From positions 120,690-184,689 of the forward strand of contig CAYOZN010000008.1 of NCBI GenBank assembly GCA_964408455.1: 64,000 bases of DNA. The letters are read 5' to 3'. The position numbers and the translations under genes are program-made. This stretch comes from CAYOZN01 sp964408455 (GTDB lineage: Bacteria > Planctomycetota > Phycisphaerae > UBA1845 > UTPLA1). Shown here in pieces: positions 28,130 to 37,874 of the stretch. Under the pieces are notes generated by a model. It was not told the DNA's origin. It did not search any database and saw only the letters and a list, made by a program, of their open reading frames with translations. How positions within the stretch are numbered: position 1 is the stretch's first letter; each line of letters begins with the position of its first letter.

Positions 28130-28201
28130 AGCCGGCACTGGGATTTGAACCCAGGACCCCAGCTTTACGAAAGCTGTGCTCTACCGCTGAGCTATGCCGG
28201 C
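28130..28201 (-). tRNA. tRNA-Thr (anticodon CGT)
   Basis: On the minus strand the gene folds into a standard cloverleaf: acceptor GCCGGCA/TGCCGGC, D-stem GCTC/GAGC, anticodon stem CAGCT/AGCTG with loop TTCGTAA (anticodon CGT), and T-arm CTGGG-TTCAAAT-CCCAG. The discriminator base is U, as is usual for tRNA-Thr, and CCA is not encoded. The gene sits next to the tandem repeat array but shows no duplicated end that would mark an insertion. Confidence 0.95.
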
Positions 28202-28447
28202 GCGCGGTTGTATGGGCATAATATCGGCCCGCGGCCCGCATGCGTCAAGGCCGGCAGCCCGGCCGTCGGCATGCCGGCGCAGCAGGCAGTTATCCTCGGT
28301 ACATCATGGACATTCGCGACGCGGGGTGCCGATCCGCACGACGCGTGAGCGACGTTGCACGTGCCGAAGTGAACTGCCATCCCCGGCGATGCGGCCGGCG
28401 CTCATGGAGGCGCCGCCGCCGCGTGTCACTTGCCGCCGGCCAACTCG

Positions 28448-31400
28448 CTACGGCGTCGGGCACTGGCACTGCAATTCGACCGACACGAAGCCCAGGTTCT
28501 GGATGTCGGCAGACGCCGCCAGGATGTAGTACGTCACGCCCGGTGTCAAACCGGTGACGCAGAGTTCGCCGCGCCCCGCACACTCGAGGCCGTTGTCGCT
28601 ACAGCCCAACTCCGTCAGCGCTGCCGGCGGGCAGTCCCCGCTGTACACGGCAAGCAGCGTGTCATCCACCGGCGACAATGAATCGCACGTCGTGATATGG
28701 GCCTCGGTGCTGGTCGCTTCAAAGCTGAACCACACCGTGCCCACTCCCGGACCGGGCCCGCCCGTCAGGCACGAGAATGCCGGATCGTCCAGTGCCTCGC
28801 TCGCGTGGGTGTTGTCGATCAGCATGCGCTCGCCGCAGGCGATCGCCGGCGCCGTCGTGCATGCATCGGCCGCCGGGGGCGTGCATTCGCTGCCCGTCAA
28901 CGCGATTTCCGTGAACGGCTGAACGTCGTTGCCGTCCAGCGTCCCGTCCAGGTTCATGTCTGCCCGGCAGAATTGCGGCGTGCCGGCAAGCGGCGGCGAG
29001 AGAATCGCCGCCACGAAGCCATCGGCATCCAGATCGTCGGTCACGCCATTGCCATCCAGATCGCCGGCGCAGCAGCTCAGGATCGGCGGCGGCGGACAGG
29101 GGTTCGGCGTGCACGTCACGTTGTCGCCATGGTAGGTGCCGCCGACCTCCAGGCAGGCGTCCTCGCGCGTCTCGCTGCAACTGCCATCCGGCAGGCAGCA
29201 CGCGCCGATCGGGCACGGGCATCGCAAATCCACGCTGATGTTGCCGCGCGACAGGTTGTCGAAGGAGGCGATCTCGACGGTGTAGACTTCGTCGATGGTC
29301 AGGCCGTCGACGCACACCTGTGCCAGTTGCCCGCACGCGCCGCCGGGATCGTCGCTGCACGCAATCGGCGCCTGGCCGTCTGCCGGGCAGCCGCCCTCGT
29401 ACACCGCGATGAGCGTGTTTGTCACGGAGCCGGTGCTGCCGCAGGTGCTGATGCGGGCGCTGGTATCCGTCGCGATGAAGGTGTACCACACCGAGCCGGC
29501 CCCCTGGGTGCCGCCGCCCGCGGCGCACTCGAAGCTTGGATCGCCCGGCTCCGTCTCGCCCAGGGTGTTGTCCACGCTCGTCGCCGAATTGCACGTCAGG
29601 GGCAGGGCGTTGACACACGCGTCGTTGACTGGCGGTTCCTGCGGCTGCGGGCACTCGTTGGGATCGCAGCCCGTGCCATTCCCCGAGTAGGCGCCGTCGA
29701 GATTGAGACAGTTGAGCTGCGTCTCCACGGTGCACGAGCCGTCGAGGGAACAACATGCCCCGGTCGGCTGGTTGATGGGCGGGCACTCGACTCCGCTCAG
29801 CAATCGGTCCACGAACGCCACGACGTCTTCGCCGTTGACGGCGTCGTCTCCGTTGACATCTGCCTGGCAGTAGCCCTGCTCGCCCGAAAGCGGCGGATTC
29901 AGCAGCAGCGGAACCAGTGCCGCGGCGTCGAGCTCATCGAGCACGTTGTCCAGGTTTGCGTCGCCGGGGCAGCACAGATCGACCGCCGTACACGTCATCG
30001 TGATCGTGCCACTGCCCCTGGCCCCGTCGTGACCGCCCACGCGGATCAGGTAGCACGCCCCCTGCGTGACCGCCAGCTCCACCTCGGCCGGACTGCCCAG
30101 GCCGCCACAGGCGTCGTTGTCGCAGGCGACCGGCGGGCTGTTGGCGGGACATCCACAGGCATCGTAGATGGCCAGTGCCGCGTCGAAGGCAGTGGCGCTG
30201 CACAGGCTGGCGTTGAGAATGCCCGAGCACGGCGCCTGGTAGAGGAACCACACGTCGTTGTCCACGTTCGTGCAGATGCCGCCGGGCGAATCGAGCGGGC
30301 CGTCGGTCGTGGCCTCGGTGGTGTCAAAGGGCACGGGATCGGCAAAAATCTCAAAGGCGCCTGCACAGTCGTCGTTTATCAGGGTCGTACACGGCAGCGG
30401 CTCGCACAACTCGCCCAGAAAGAATTCGCCGCCGGCGCTGGCGCACGTCGTAGCGTCAGCGAGTTGGCAATCCGTGGAAGTCGTGCAGCATGCGCCCTGA
30501 TTGGCCGGCACGCAGCCGACGATGATCGCGCCATTGCCGGCAGCCGTCCCCGGCCCGCCGACACGTATGAGGATCTGCTGGCCAATGGTCGCCGCCACGC
30601 GTGTCCGGCCGGGGCCGCCCAGTGCCCCGCAGCCGTCATCGTCGCAGGCGACCGGCAGTCCGGCTGGCGGACAGGTGAAGCCGTCGTAGAGGGCGAGAGA
30701 GGCGTCGTAGCTGGTGTCCAGGCACAGGCTGACCACGACGTCGCCATCGCAGGTCGCCGTGTATCGATACCAGATGTCCTGGTTCACGTCGTTGCACAGA
30801 CCGCCGGGGGAATCGTCGGGCCCGTCGGTCGTCGCCCGCAAGGTGCTGAACAGCGTAACGCCGTCGAGGATGGTGAAGGCGTTCTCGCACATGTCGTTGG
30901 GCGGCGGCTCGGGGCAGGTGGCGTCGGTGCAGGGTTGATCGGCGAAGAAGAGATCGCCGACAGCGGAACAATCAATCCCGCTCACCACGTCGCAGGTGCC
31001 ATCGTCGTGGCAGCACGCGCCCTGCCCGACCGGGATGCAGTCGACGAACAGGGCGCCGGGGCCGAATTCGCCGTTGTTGCCGCCGACCCGGATCAGATAA
31101 CACTGTCCGGCCGACGCCGGCACGCTGAGTTCGCCCGATCCGCCCGCCAGCCCGCAGCCGTCGTTGTCGCAGCCAATCGGCCCGGCCGCCGGCGGGCAGA
31201 CGCCGCAGCCCTCGTAGATGGCCAGCGTGCTGTCGAAGGCCGACGGTCCGCACAGGCTCGCCACCAGTGTGCCGTCGCACGTTGCCGTGAACGCGTACCA
31301 GATGTCCTGATCGATCGTGCCGCAGTCGCCGCCGTGCGGCCCGGCGGGGCCGTCGGTCGTGGCGTTGGAGGTGTCAAAGGCGCGGCTTCCAGGTCCGATC

Positions 31401-33277
31401 GGCAGGGCGGCGGCACAATCGTCGTTAATCGGCGCGGGACACACCGCCGGCGAGCAGGGCTGCTGGCTGTGGAACGTGCCGCCCAGGTTCAGGCATTCGG
31501 CGCTGTCGGTCAGCTCGCAGCCCCCCGCGTCCATGCAGCAGGCGCCGAGATTGACGGGCACGCAGCCGATGGTCAGCGTGCCGCTGCCCGCCGCCGCCCC
31601 GACGCCGCCGACGCGGATGAGATAGCATGCGTTGGCCTGCACCGCCAGCGTGGCGGTGCTGCCGACACCCTGGTTGCAACCATCGTTATTGCACGTGACC
31701 AGCGGCCCCTGGTTCTGATCGCAGAAGCAGCCCTCATAGACCGCGATGACCGAATCGAACTGCGACTGGAAGCAGGTGCTCAGGAACAGCACGCCGTCGC
31801 AGTTGGCGATATAGCGGAACCAGATGTCCTGCTGCGGCGTCGCGCACGGCGGCGGCACCGGATCGCCATCGGTCGTCGCCCCCAGCGTCGAAAACGAATA
31901 GACGCCGTCTTGTGTCACGACGGTGGCATCAACGCACACGTCGTTCGATGGCGGGCACTGCGTGAGTTCGCACGTCCCCGCGGTCCAGTCGCCGTCCACG
32001 TCCGAGCATTCCGCCGGCGTCAGCTCGCTGCACACCCCCGAGGGCAGGCAGCAGGCGCCGAGCTCGGTCGTGCCGCAGACCGGATCGAGCTGTTCGCACG
32101 TCTGTCCGGCGGCGAAGCGCTGATCCGGCCCCTGGCAGTCGATGCCCAGTACGCCGTTTGAGCACAAACCCGTTACATCGTCGCAACAGGCCCCGCTCAC
32201 CACGTCGCACTGAATGAACTGGCACTGCGTACCGAATGTGGCTACCTCTTCCGGGAAGCAGTCGTCGGGCGCGAGGATATCGCGACACACGCCGGTCGCC
32301 TCGTTGCAGCAGGCAATCCGGTCGATCGCATTCCCGCCGAAAAGCTGGAACGACAGATCGAGCGCCGTGCCGGCCGGTGGTGCATCGGGGCAGTTCGGAT
32401 GGTCCACGTTGCCGGGAATCACCTCCCAGAAGGCGATGCCCAGTTGCTCGAAACCCCAGTGGCCGTTGAACCCGGTGTTCATGTCGGACAGGCACCAGAA
32501 GCTCTGTGGCGGCGCCGGATGCCGTGGAATGATCGAAAGCCAGTACTGCGTGTTTTTGGCCACAATCAGGTCTACCGGGATTTCCAGCACGTAGCAGGGG
32601 CGACAGATATCGTCGACCAGCGTCTCGGTCAGAAGCCCGAGCGGGACGTGATCGAAGTCCACGGCGTTGACGAAGACCGGCGTCGTCGCGGCCGGATTGG
32701 TGGGATCGATCTGCGGCAGGCCCTGCGGCGTATTGAGCAGCGGATTGTTCGGCCACACCACCACGTACACACCGCCGGTCCACAGGCTGAGCGGGCTGTC
32801 GTTCTCCGAATCCGGGAACAGCGCAAACGGGGCCCGCACCAACGTGATGTGCGCCGCCGAGTTCGGATTCACGAAGTCTTCGATGAAGAAGTCGTCGGTC
32901 GAGGCCGCCCGGAATTGCCAGAGGTCGTCCGCGCCATCGGCCGCCAGGCTCAGTTGCGACGCCGGGTCATTTACGTCCGCCAGCGGGGCGCCGTTGTCGT
33001 AGAGCAAAACGCCGCCGCCCGGCCCGCGCGGCGCGGGCCCGCCGCCATACCAGACCTGATCGCGCGGCAGGCCGGTGCCTGTAGGTGGTTTCACCAGTTC
33101 GGCCGGCGATGTGCCCCTCAGCGGGCTTGCGCCCGCATCGGCTGGCGAAGTGATGTCACTTGCTGGCGTAGACTGGCTGCCGCCACGAGACGTGCCCGCG
33201 GAAACCGCCAGAATTGCTGCGGCGGTGCATACGACGATTAGACAGGCGCTGGGGTGGCGACCGATGCGACGACCCAT
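28448..33277 (-). CDS. Large Cys-rich secreted repeat protein with two dockerin-like modules
   Basis: The start at 33277 follows AAGGAG and begins a signal peptide (ACLIVVCTAAAILAVSAGTS); the frame continues open upstream but lacks signals. The 1609 residues hold at least six repeats of about 150 residues with a shared pattern: NDxC, TTDGP, DIWYxYTATCDG, SLC, LAIYxGC, CDNDGCG, YLIRVGG, then GACC and a Cys-rich knot (CxxxGG-like). Two dockerin-like segments occur (GDANLDNVLDELDAAALVPL and GDLDGNGVTDDLDADGFVAA). The function is unknown; adhesion or glycan binding at the cell surface is plausible. Confidence 0.85.
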   Translation of the reverse strand: MGRRIGRHPSACLIVVCTAAAILAVSAGTSRGGSQSTPASDITSPADAGASPLRGTSPAELVKPPTGTGLPRDQVWYGGGPAPRGPGGGVLLYDNGAPLADVNDPASQLSLAADGADDLWQFRAASTDDFFIEDFVNPNSAAHITLVRAPFALFPDSENDSPLSLWTGGVYVVVWPNNPLLNTPQGLPQIDPTNPAATTPVFVNAVDFDHVPLGLLTETLVDDICRPCYVLEIPVDLIVAKNTQYWLSIIPRHPAPPQSFWCLSDMNTGFNGHWGFEQLGIAFWEVIPGNVDHPNCPDAPPAGTALDLSFQLFGGNAIDRIACCNEATGVCRDILAPDDCFPEEVATFGTQCQFIQCDVVSGACCDDVTGLCSNGVLGIDCQGPDQRFAAGQTCEQLDPVCGTTELGACCLPSGVCSELTPAECSDVDGDWTAGTCELTQCPPSNDVCVDATVVTQDGVYSFSTLGATTDGDPVPPPCATPQQDIWFRYIANCDGVLFLSTCFQSQFDSVIAVYEGCFCDQNQGPLVTCNNDGCNQGVGSTATLAVQANACYLIRVGGVGAAAGSGTLTIGCVPVNLGACCMDAGGCELTDSAECLNLGGTFHSQQPCSPAVCPAPINDDCAAALPIGPGSRAFDTSNATTDGPAGPHGGDCGTIDQDIWYAFTATCDGTLVASLCGPSAFDSTLAIYEGCGVCPPAAGPIGCDNDGCGLAGGSGELSVPASAGQCYLIRVGGNNGEFGPGALFVDCIPVGQGACCHDDGTCDVVSGIDCSAVGDLFFADQPCTDATCPEPPPNDMCENAFTILDGVTLFSTLRATTDGPDDSPGGLCNDVNQDIWYRYTATCDGDVVVSLCLDTSYDASLALYDGFTCPPAGLPVACDDDGCGALGGPGRTRVAATIGQQILIRVGGPGTAAGNGAIIVGCVPANQGACCTTSTDCQLADATTCASAGGEFFLGELCEPLPCTTLINDDCAGAFEIFADPVPFDTTEATTDGPLDSPGGICTNVDNDVWFLYQAPCSGILNASLCSATAFDAALAIYDACGCPANSPPVACDNDACGGLGSPAEVELAVTQGACYLIRVGGHDGARGSGTITMTCTAVDLCCPGDANLDNVLDELDAAALVPLLLNPPLSGEQGYCQADVNGDDAVNGEDVVAFVDRLLSGVECPPINQPTGACCSLDGSCTVETQLNCLNLDGAYSGNGTGCDPNECPQPQEPPVNDACVNALPLTCNSATSVDNTLGETEPGDPSFECAAGGGTQGAGSVWYTFIATDTSARISTCGSTGSVTNTLIAVYEGGCPADGQAPIACSDDPGGACGQLAQVCVDGLTIDEVYTVEIASFDNLSRGNISVDLRCPCPIGACCLPDGSCSETREDACLEVGGTYHGDNVTCTPNPCPPPPILSCCAGDLDGNGVTDDLDADGFVAAILSPPLAGTPQFCRADMNLDGTLDGNDVQPFTEIALTGSECTPPAADACTTAPAIACGERMLIDNTHASEALDDPAFSCLTGGPGPGVGTVWFSFEATSTEAHITTCDSLSPVDDTLLAVYSGDCPPAALTELGCSDNGLECAGRGELCVTGLTPGVTYYILAASADIQNLGFVSVELQCQCPTP

Positions 33278-33847
33278 GCGGCGTGCTCCTTCCGTTTTCC
33301 TATGCGTTCGTTTCGTCGGCTCGCCGTTCTGGGTCCAGCGCGGATCCTGCTCGGCGGTACTGGCAAGCCTGCTTCTTTTCGCGCGGGAATGCCTCCAACG
33401 TGCCAGCGCCTTCGCGAATAATGCCCGGCCCATGTCCCAAAGTGGCGGGACGAACGGGCGCTTAGCGCGCGCTTGCGGCGATGGAATGTCCCTCCCATCG
33501 GCCGGCGGAGTGCCCACCCAGGCGTCGGCCGATTGCATCACCTCTTTCGACGGCTCACTGTTCGCGATGCACGCAGCGCCCGTCAGCCAAATCCGGGCGA
33601 AACGCGACTGGCGCGGAGGCGTCGACCTGCACTTGGGCGGCCCGTTTGGCGGGCTCACCGTTGTGGAGTGAGGCTGCGGAATGCAACGTCCATGATAACG
33701 CTGATTCTCATCCAATCATAGGCTGGCGCAGGACCCGGCGTGATTTCTGGACCGGCGAATCTGGCGCCAACCCGACCGGCCTGGCGCAATTAGCCGTGCC
33801 GACGGTGCATGCCCATCTCGGGCCTTTATGGGACGGCAGGGGGCCAT
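33278..33847. other. Non-coding stretch between the Cys-rich gene and mfd, 570 bases
   Basis: The frame of the Cys-rich protein remains open here on the minus strand but the composition is Arg/Pro-rich and no ribosome site supports an earlier start. On the plus strand short frames have no recognisable product. It probably contains the promoter of the large secreted protein gene and the 3' flank of mfd. Confidence 0.45.
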
Positions 33848-36800
33848 TCACTCGTGCGTACGACGGGGCCTGCGGCGCTTGCGGGGCGGTGCATCGCGGG
33901 GCAGGACGTTGGGCGTCGCTGTCGCCGGGCCGGTGCGCCGCGTGCCGGCAGCCGGTCGCGCCGGGGAGCCGCCGGCCAACTGGCCCGGCCGGGGCCGCTC
34001 CACTTTCGCCCCGGGCTCGGCCAGTTCGGTCGATTCCTGGCGAAACAGGTTGCGCAGGATGGTGAGCAGCGTCTCGCCGTGGAAGTAATGATCGGGCAGC
34101 CGCCAGTGAAGCGTCTTTGCATCCGGCAGGCTGACCTTGCCGCTGGCGCGGGTGAAGTAGGGCTCGAGCTTGCGCACGTCGCCATCGAACCGGAAGATGA
34201 CGTCCGGCTCCTTGCGGATGATGGTGTGAATGCCCGCCTTCGCCGCCCGCACGCGAATCTCGGACAGTGACAGGAGCGTGTCGACCGTCGAGGGATAGGG
34301 ACCGAACGCATCGCGCAGATCGCGCGTCAGTTCCTCTACATCCTCCGGCGTGCGGCATGCCGAAAAGCGCCGATAGCACTCCATCCGCTGGCGATCCGAA
34401 GGGATGTAGGCGCTGGGGATGTACGCCTCGACGTCCAGCTCCAGATGGACGGCCGCGCGCTCGTCTGTCGCGGCGCCGGTCTCGCCGCGCATCCGCTTGA
34501 CCGTCTTTTCGAGGAGCTGGCAGTAGAGTTCATAACCCACGGCGGCGATCTGCCCGGACTGTTCCGGTCCAAGCATGTTTCCCGCGCCGCGAATCTCCAG
34601 ATCGCGCATCGCGATGCGAAAGCCGGCGCCCAGATCGCTGAACTCCTCGATCGCCTTCAGCCGACGTGCCGCGGCGTCGGTCATCGGCCGGTCCGGGCTG
34701 AGCATCAGATAGCAGTAGGCCCGATGCTTGTAACGGCCCACGCGACCGCGAAGCTGATGCAGATCGGCAAGGCCGAATCGTTCCGCCCGATCGATGAAGA
34801 TGGTGTTGGCATTGGGGATGTCCAGCCCCGCCTCGATGATCGTCGTGCACACCAGCACGTCCGCCTCGCGGCGAATGAACTTCAGCATCACCTCCTCCAG
34901 AGGAGAGGGATTAAGCGATTGAGGGATTGAGGGACTGAGGGACTCCCGATCCTGCGTACCCACCACGGGTAAATCCCTCAATCCCTTAATCCCTGAATCC
35001 CTTGCTCCCTTCCCTCGTCCCATCTGCCCGTGCCCGACCACAAACCGGGCCTCCGGCACCAGCGCCGCCAGCTTTGCCGCAATCGCATCGATTGTCCGCA
35101 CGCGGTTGTGCACGAAATACACCTGTCCGTCGCGGTTCAGCTCGCGGATGATCGCCTCGCGGATGAGCTGATCGTTCCACGGCACGACGCGCGTCGAGAT
35201 CGCCCGCCGGTCCATCGGCGGCGTCGACAGGCTCGAGATGTCGCGCAGCCCGATCATCGACATGTGCAGCGTTCGGGGAATGGGCGTGGCCGTCAGCGTC
35301 AGTACATCCACGGTCGTGCGCAGCTTCTTGAGCCGCTCCTTGTGCTCGACGCCGAAGCGCTGCTCTTCGTCCACGACGACCAGGCCAAGGTCCGCGAAGT
35401 TCACGTCCTTCGACAACAGCCGGTGGGTGCCGATCAGGACGTCGATCTGCCCCTTGCGCGCAGCGGCGATGGTCTGCTTCTGCTGCCGCGGCGAACGGAA
35501 CCGGTTCAGACATTCCACCTGGAAGGGATAATCCGCCATGCGCTCGCGAAAGGTGCGATAGTGCTGCTCCGCCAGCACCGTCGTCGGCACCAGCACCGCC
35601 GTCTGCTTGCCGTATTCCGCCACCTTGAAGGCCGCGCGGATCGCAAGCTCCGTCTTGCCAAATCCCACGTCGCCGCACAGCAGTCGGTCCATCGGCCGTG
35701 CCCGTATCTGGTCCGCCTTCAGATCGCGCAGCGCGCTGAGCTGGTCCGGCGTCTCGGTGTATGGAAACGCGTCTTCAAACTCCTTCTGCCAGTGCGTGTC
35801 CTGCGGATAGGCGATGCCCTCGCTCGCGGAACGCTCTGCCTGAATGCGCAGCAGCTCGCCCGCCAGATCAGTCAGCGCCTCTTCCACCCGCGCCTTGGTC
35901 GTCTGCCAGCGCGTGCCGCCCAGTTTCGACAGCGGCGGCCGCGTCGCCTTCGGCCCGATGTACTTCTGCACGAGGTCGATCTGCGTGATCGGCACGTGCA
36001 TCGTCGCTTCGTCGGCGAACTGGAGCGTAAGGAACTCTTCGCTCTTGCGCGAATCGCCCTTGCGCATCGTCTTCATGCCGGCGAAGCGGCCGATGCCGTG
36101 GACCACGTGCACCACGAAATCGCCCTCGGAAAGATCGATGAATGATTCGATCGGCCGGGCCGAAGCGACCTTGCGAATGCGCCGCCGGATCGCGTAGCGC
36201 CGAAAGAGCTCGTGGTGCGCCACGACGGCGAATGAGCAGGGATTAAGGGATTGAGGGATTGAGGGACTAAGGGTCCTGCTTGCCGAAGTGCCAATGCTTC
36301 CCGGCGCGCCGGGACAGTGCGAATCACCGTGCGTGCCACTGCTTTGTGAGCAGTGCAGATCACCATTTCGTCGTAAAAATCCCTCGGTAATCGTCCCCAG
36401 CAGCGTCTCTATTCTCGGGGGAGTTGCCGCAGACAGATCTCGGCTGCCCGATTCCTCGCTTTGACTCGTCTGCTCCGCGATCAGTTCATCGAGCCGCTCC
36501 TTTTCCCCGGTGCTCTCGCAGAACACATACGTCTTCTGCTCGCGCGCCATCGCCACGAGCTGGGCCACTGCGTCCGTCGATTTCGCATCGAATGTGGGCA
36601 GTGCCTCGTACGTGTCGCTCAGCGTGTCGGCCTCCGGCACGCTCGCCAGCGCGAAGCGGCTCAGGTGCACCTGGGCAAAGGCCGCCGCCTTCTTCAGCAC
36701 CGCCTCGATGGTGAAATGACCCACCGGATGGCCCAGCCGCTCCAGAACGATCCTCGCCGTCTCGATCAGATCGAGCGGCTCGTGCAGCACGATGATGGCA

Positions 36801-37600
36801 TCGGCCGGCAGATAAGATAGAAAGCTGGTCGTCTCGCTGTGCGCGGCCCGTGCTGCATCCGGCGGCCGCGTGACGCGCGTCGTTTCCAGCTCGCGCATCG
36901 ATCGCTGCGTACCGATCTCAAACTGCCGGATGCTTTCGATCTCGTCGCCGAAGAATTCCAGCCGCACAGGATCGGTCTCGGCACTGGCGAAGATGTCGAA
37001 GATGCCCCCGCGCCAGGCAAAGTCGCCGGCCTGCTCCACCTGGTCCAGCCGCGTGAAGCCGTGCGCAACCAGCCATTCCGCCATCCGCTCGGGGTCGATC
37101 GATTGCCCGCGGCGCATCACCAGCGAATGTGCATCCAGTGCCGCCGGCGTTGGCACCGGCTGCAACAGCGCCTGGATCGGCGCCACGAAAAGCGGCGCAT
37201 CGACGGGGCAATCCGGCCTGCCGCGCGGCGCCGTCGCGGGCTCGTTGTCGCCGCCTGTCTGATACTCGCGCAGCTCCTGGCACAGCCGCGACCGCTCTGC
37301 CGCTATCTCGTCGGCCCCCGAGCTGGCGCCATGCTCGCCGGGCAGCGTCTCCCACGCGGGGAACAGCTCCGGGCATCGGCCCAGCAGCGTCTCCAGATCG
37401 TCGCGCGCGTGATCGGCCTGTTCCAGATGTGCACTGAGATATACGAGCGGCCGCCGGGCGGTATCGAACAGGGCGGCGGCCAGTGCGGGCGCGGAGCTTC
37501 CCCACAGACCGTTCACGGCAAGGGGGGTCTTCGCCCGCGCCAGTCGCTCCAGAAGGGCCTGACAGGTCGTCGTCTGCGCGATGCTGCGAAGCAGCGTCAC
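33848..37600 (-). CDS. mfd: Transcription-repair coupling factor Mfd with two in-frame repeat insertions
   Basis: Mfd releases stalled RNA polymerase and recruits UvrA. Present are the UvrB-like N-terminal part, the RNA-polymerase-interacting region (GDFVVHVVHGIGRFAGMKTM), the helicase P-loop GDVGFGKTE near residue 637, DEEQRFG near residue 740, and the C-terminal TRCF domain. Two segments unlike the family are inserted in frame: about residues 410-456 before the RNA-polymerase-interacting region, and about 862-896 between helicase motifs (after GHGQM and before LEEVMLKF). Both encode SPSIPQSLNP. A Pro/Arg-rich tail of about 55 residues follows the domain end. The start is a GTG without a clear ribosome site. 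Confidence 0.95.
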   Translation of the reverse strand: MTLLRSIAQTTTCQALLERLARAKTPLAVNGLWGSSAPALAAALFDTARRPLVYLSAHLEQADHARDDLETLLGRCPELFPAWETLPGEHGASSGADEIAAERSRLCQELREYQTGGDNEPATAPRGRPDCPVDAPLFVAPIQALLQPVPTPAALDAHSLVMRRGQSIDPERMAEWLVAHGFTRLDQVEQAGDFAWRGGIFDIFASAETDPVRLEFFGDEIESIRQFEIGTQRSMRELETTRVTRPPDAARAAHSETTSFLSYLPADAIIVLHEPLDLIETARIVLERLGHPVGHFTIEAVLKKAAAFAQVHLSRFALASVPEADTLSDTYEALPTFDAKSTDAVAQLVAMAREQKTYVFCESTGEKERLDELIAEQTSQSEESGSRDLSAATPPRIETLLGTITEGFLRRNGDLHCSQSSGTHGDSHCPGAPGSIGTSASRTLSPSIPQSLNPCSFAVVAHHELFRRYAIRRRIRKVASARPIESFIDLSEGDFVVHVVHGIGRFAGMKTMRKGDSRKSEEFLTLQFADEATMHVPITQIDLVQKYIGPKATRPPLSKLGGTRWQTTKARVEEALTDLAGELLRIQAERSASEGIAYPQDTHWQKEFEDAFPYTETPDQLSALRDLKADQIRARPMDRLLCGDVGFGKTELAIRAAFKVAEYGKQTAVLVPTTVLAEQHYRTFRERMADYPFQVECLNRFRSPRQQKQTIAAARKGQIDVLIGTHRLLSKDVNFADLGLVVVDEEQRFGVEHKERLKKLRTTVDVLTLTATPIPRTLHMSMIGLRDISSLSTPPMDRRAISTRVVPWNDQLIREAIIRELNRDGQVYFVHNRVRTIDAIAAKLAALVPEARFVVGHGQMGRGKGARDSGIKGLRDLPVVGTQDRESLSPSIPQSLNPSPLEEVMLKFIRREADVLVCTTIIEAGLDIPNANTIFIDRAERFGLADLHQLRGRVGRYKHRAYCYLMLSPDRPMTDAAARRLKAIEEFSDLGAGFRIAMRDLEIRGAGNMLGPEQSGQIAAVGYELYCQLLEKTVKRMRGETGAATDERAAVHLELDVEAYIPSAYIPSDRQRMECYRRFSACRTPEDVEELTRDLRDAFGPYPSTVDTLLSLSEIRVRAAKAGIHTIIRKEPDVIFRFDGDVRKLEPYFTRASGKVSLPDAKTLHWRLPDHYFHGETLLTILRNLFRQESTELAEPGAKVERPRPGQLAGGSPARPAAGTRRTGPATATPNVLPRDAPPRKRRRPRRTHE
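34907..35003. repeat. Palindromic insertion 2 within mfd
   Basis: Low-complexity arms built of about 9-base words (GGGATTGAG and variants) run at 34907-34943. Their near-complement runs at 34972-35003 (AATCCCTCAATCCCTTAATC). The two arms fold back around a 28-base loop. The whole segment stays in the mfd frame and splits the helicase domain. Confidence 0.85.
36239..36355. repeat. Palindromic insertion 1 within mfd (CACTGCT family plus low-complexity tract)
   Basis: A run of GGGATTGAG-type words (36239-36273) is followed by a perfect 14-base palindrome CCCGGCGCGCCGGG (36300-36313). The CACTGCT-TTGTG-AGCAGTG inverted repeat then occupies 36337-36355. The segment is in frame with mfd. It shares the first word type with insertion 2 and the last palindrome with repeats elsewhere in this window. 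Confidence 0.85.
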
Positions 37601-37874
37601 AACCGGATCATAGGGTCAGACGGCATATCCGGTCGAGATGCCGCCTTTTGACCCGGTCGAGTCGATTCAGGTATTATCGTTGACGTGTAGTCGGCACGGC
37701 AGCTGCTCCACGTTGCTCGTGCCGCTGGAGGGGTGGTGGATGCGCCGTTTTCCGGCGCCCGGGATCAATTCAAACCAAATTGCCCCGTTTCCTGCTCCCG
37801 CCCCGGCAATCGCTCAATCGCCGCCAGTTTTTCACGGTGGCGAAACATCTGCTATCAGGAAGGGGTACGGAATC

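Noticed and set aside
28697..32161. A 1154-codon open frame on the plus strand opposite the Cys-rich protein
   Set aside because: It is the antisense of a GC-rich repeat gene whose minus-strand product has a signal peptide, ribosome site and family pattern. The antisense product is Arg/Ala/Val-rich without any pattern.
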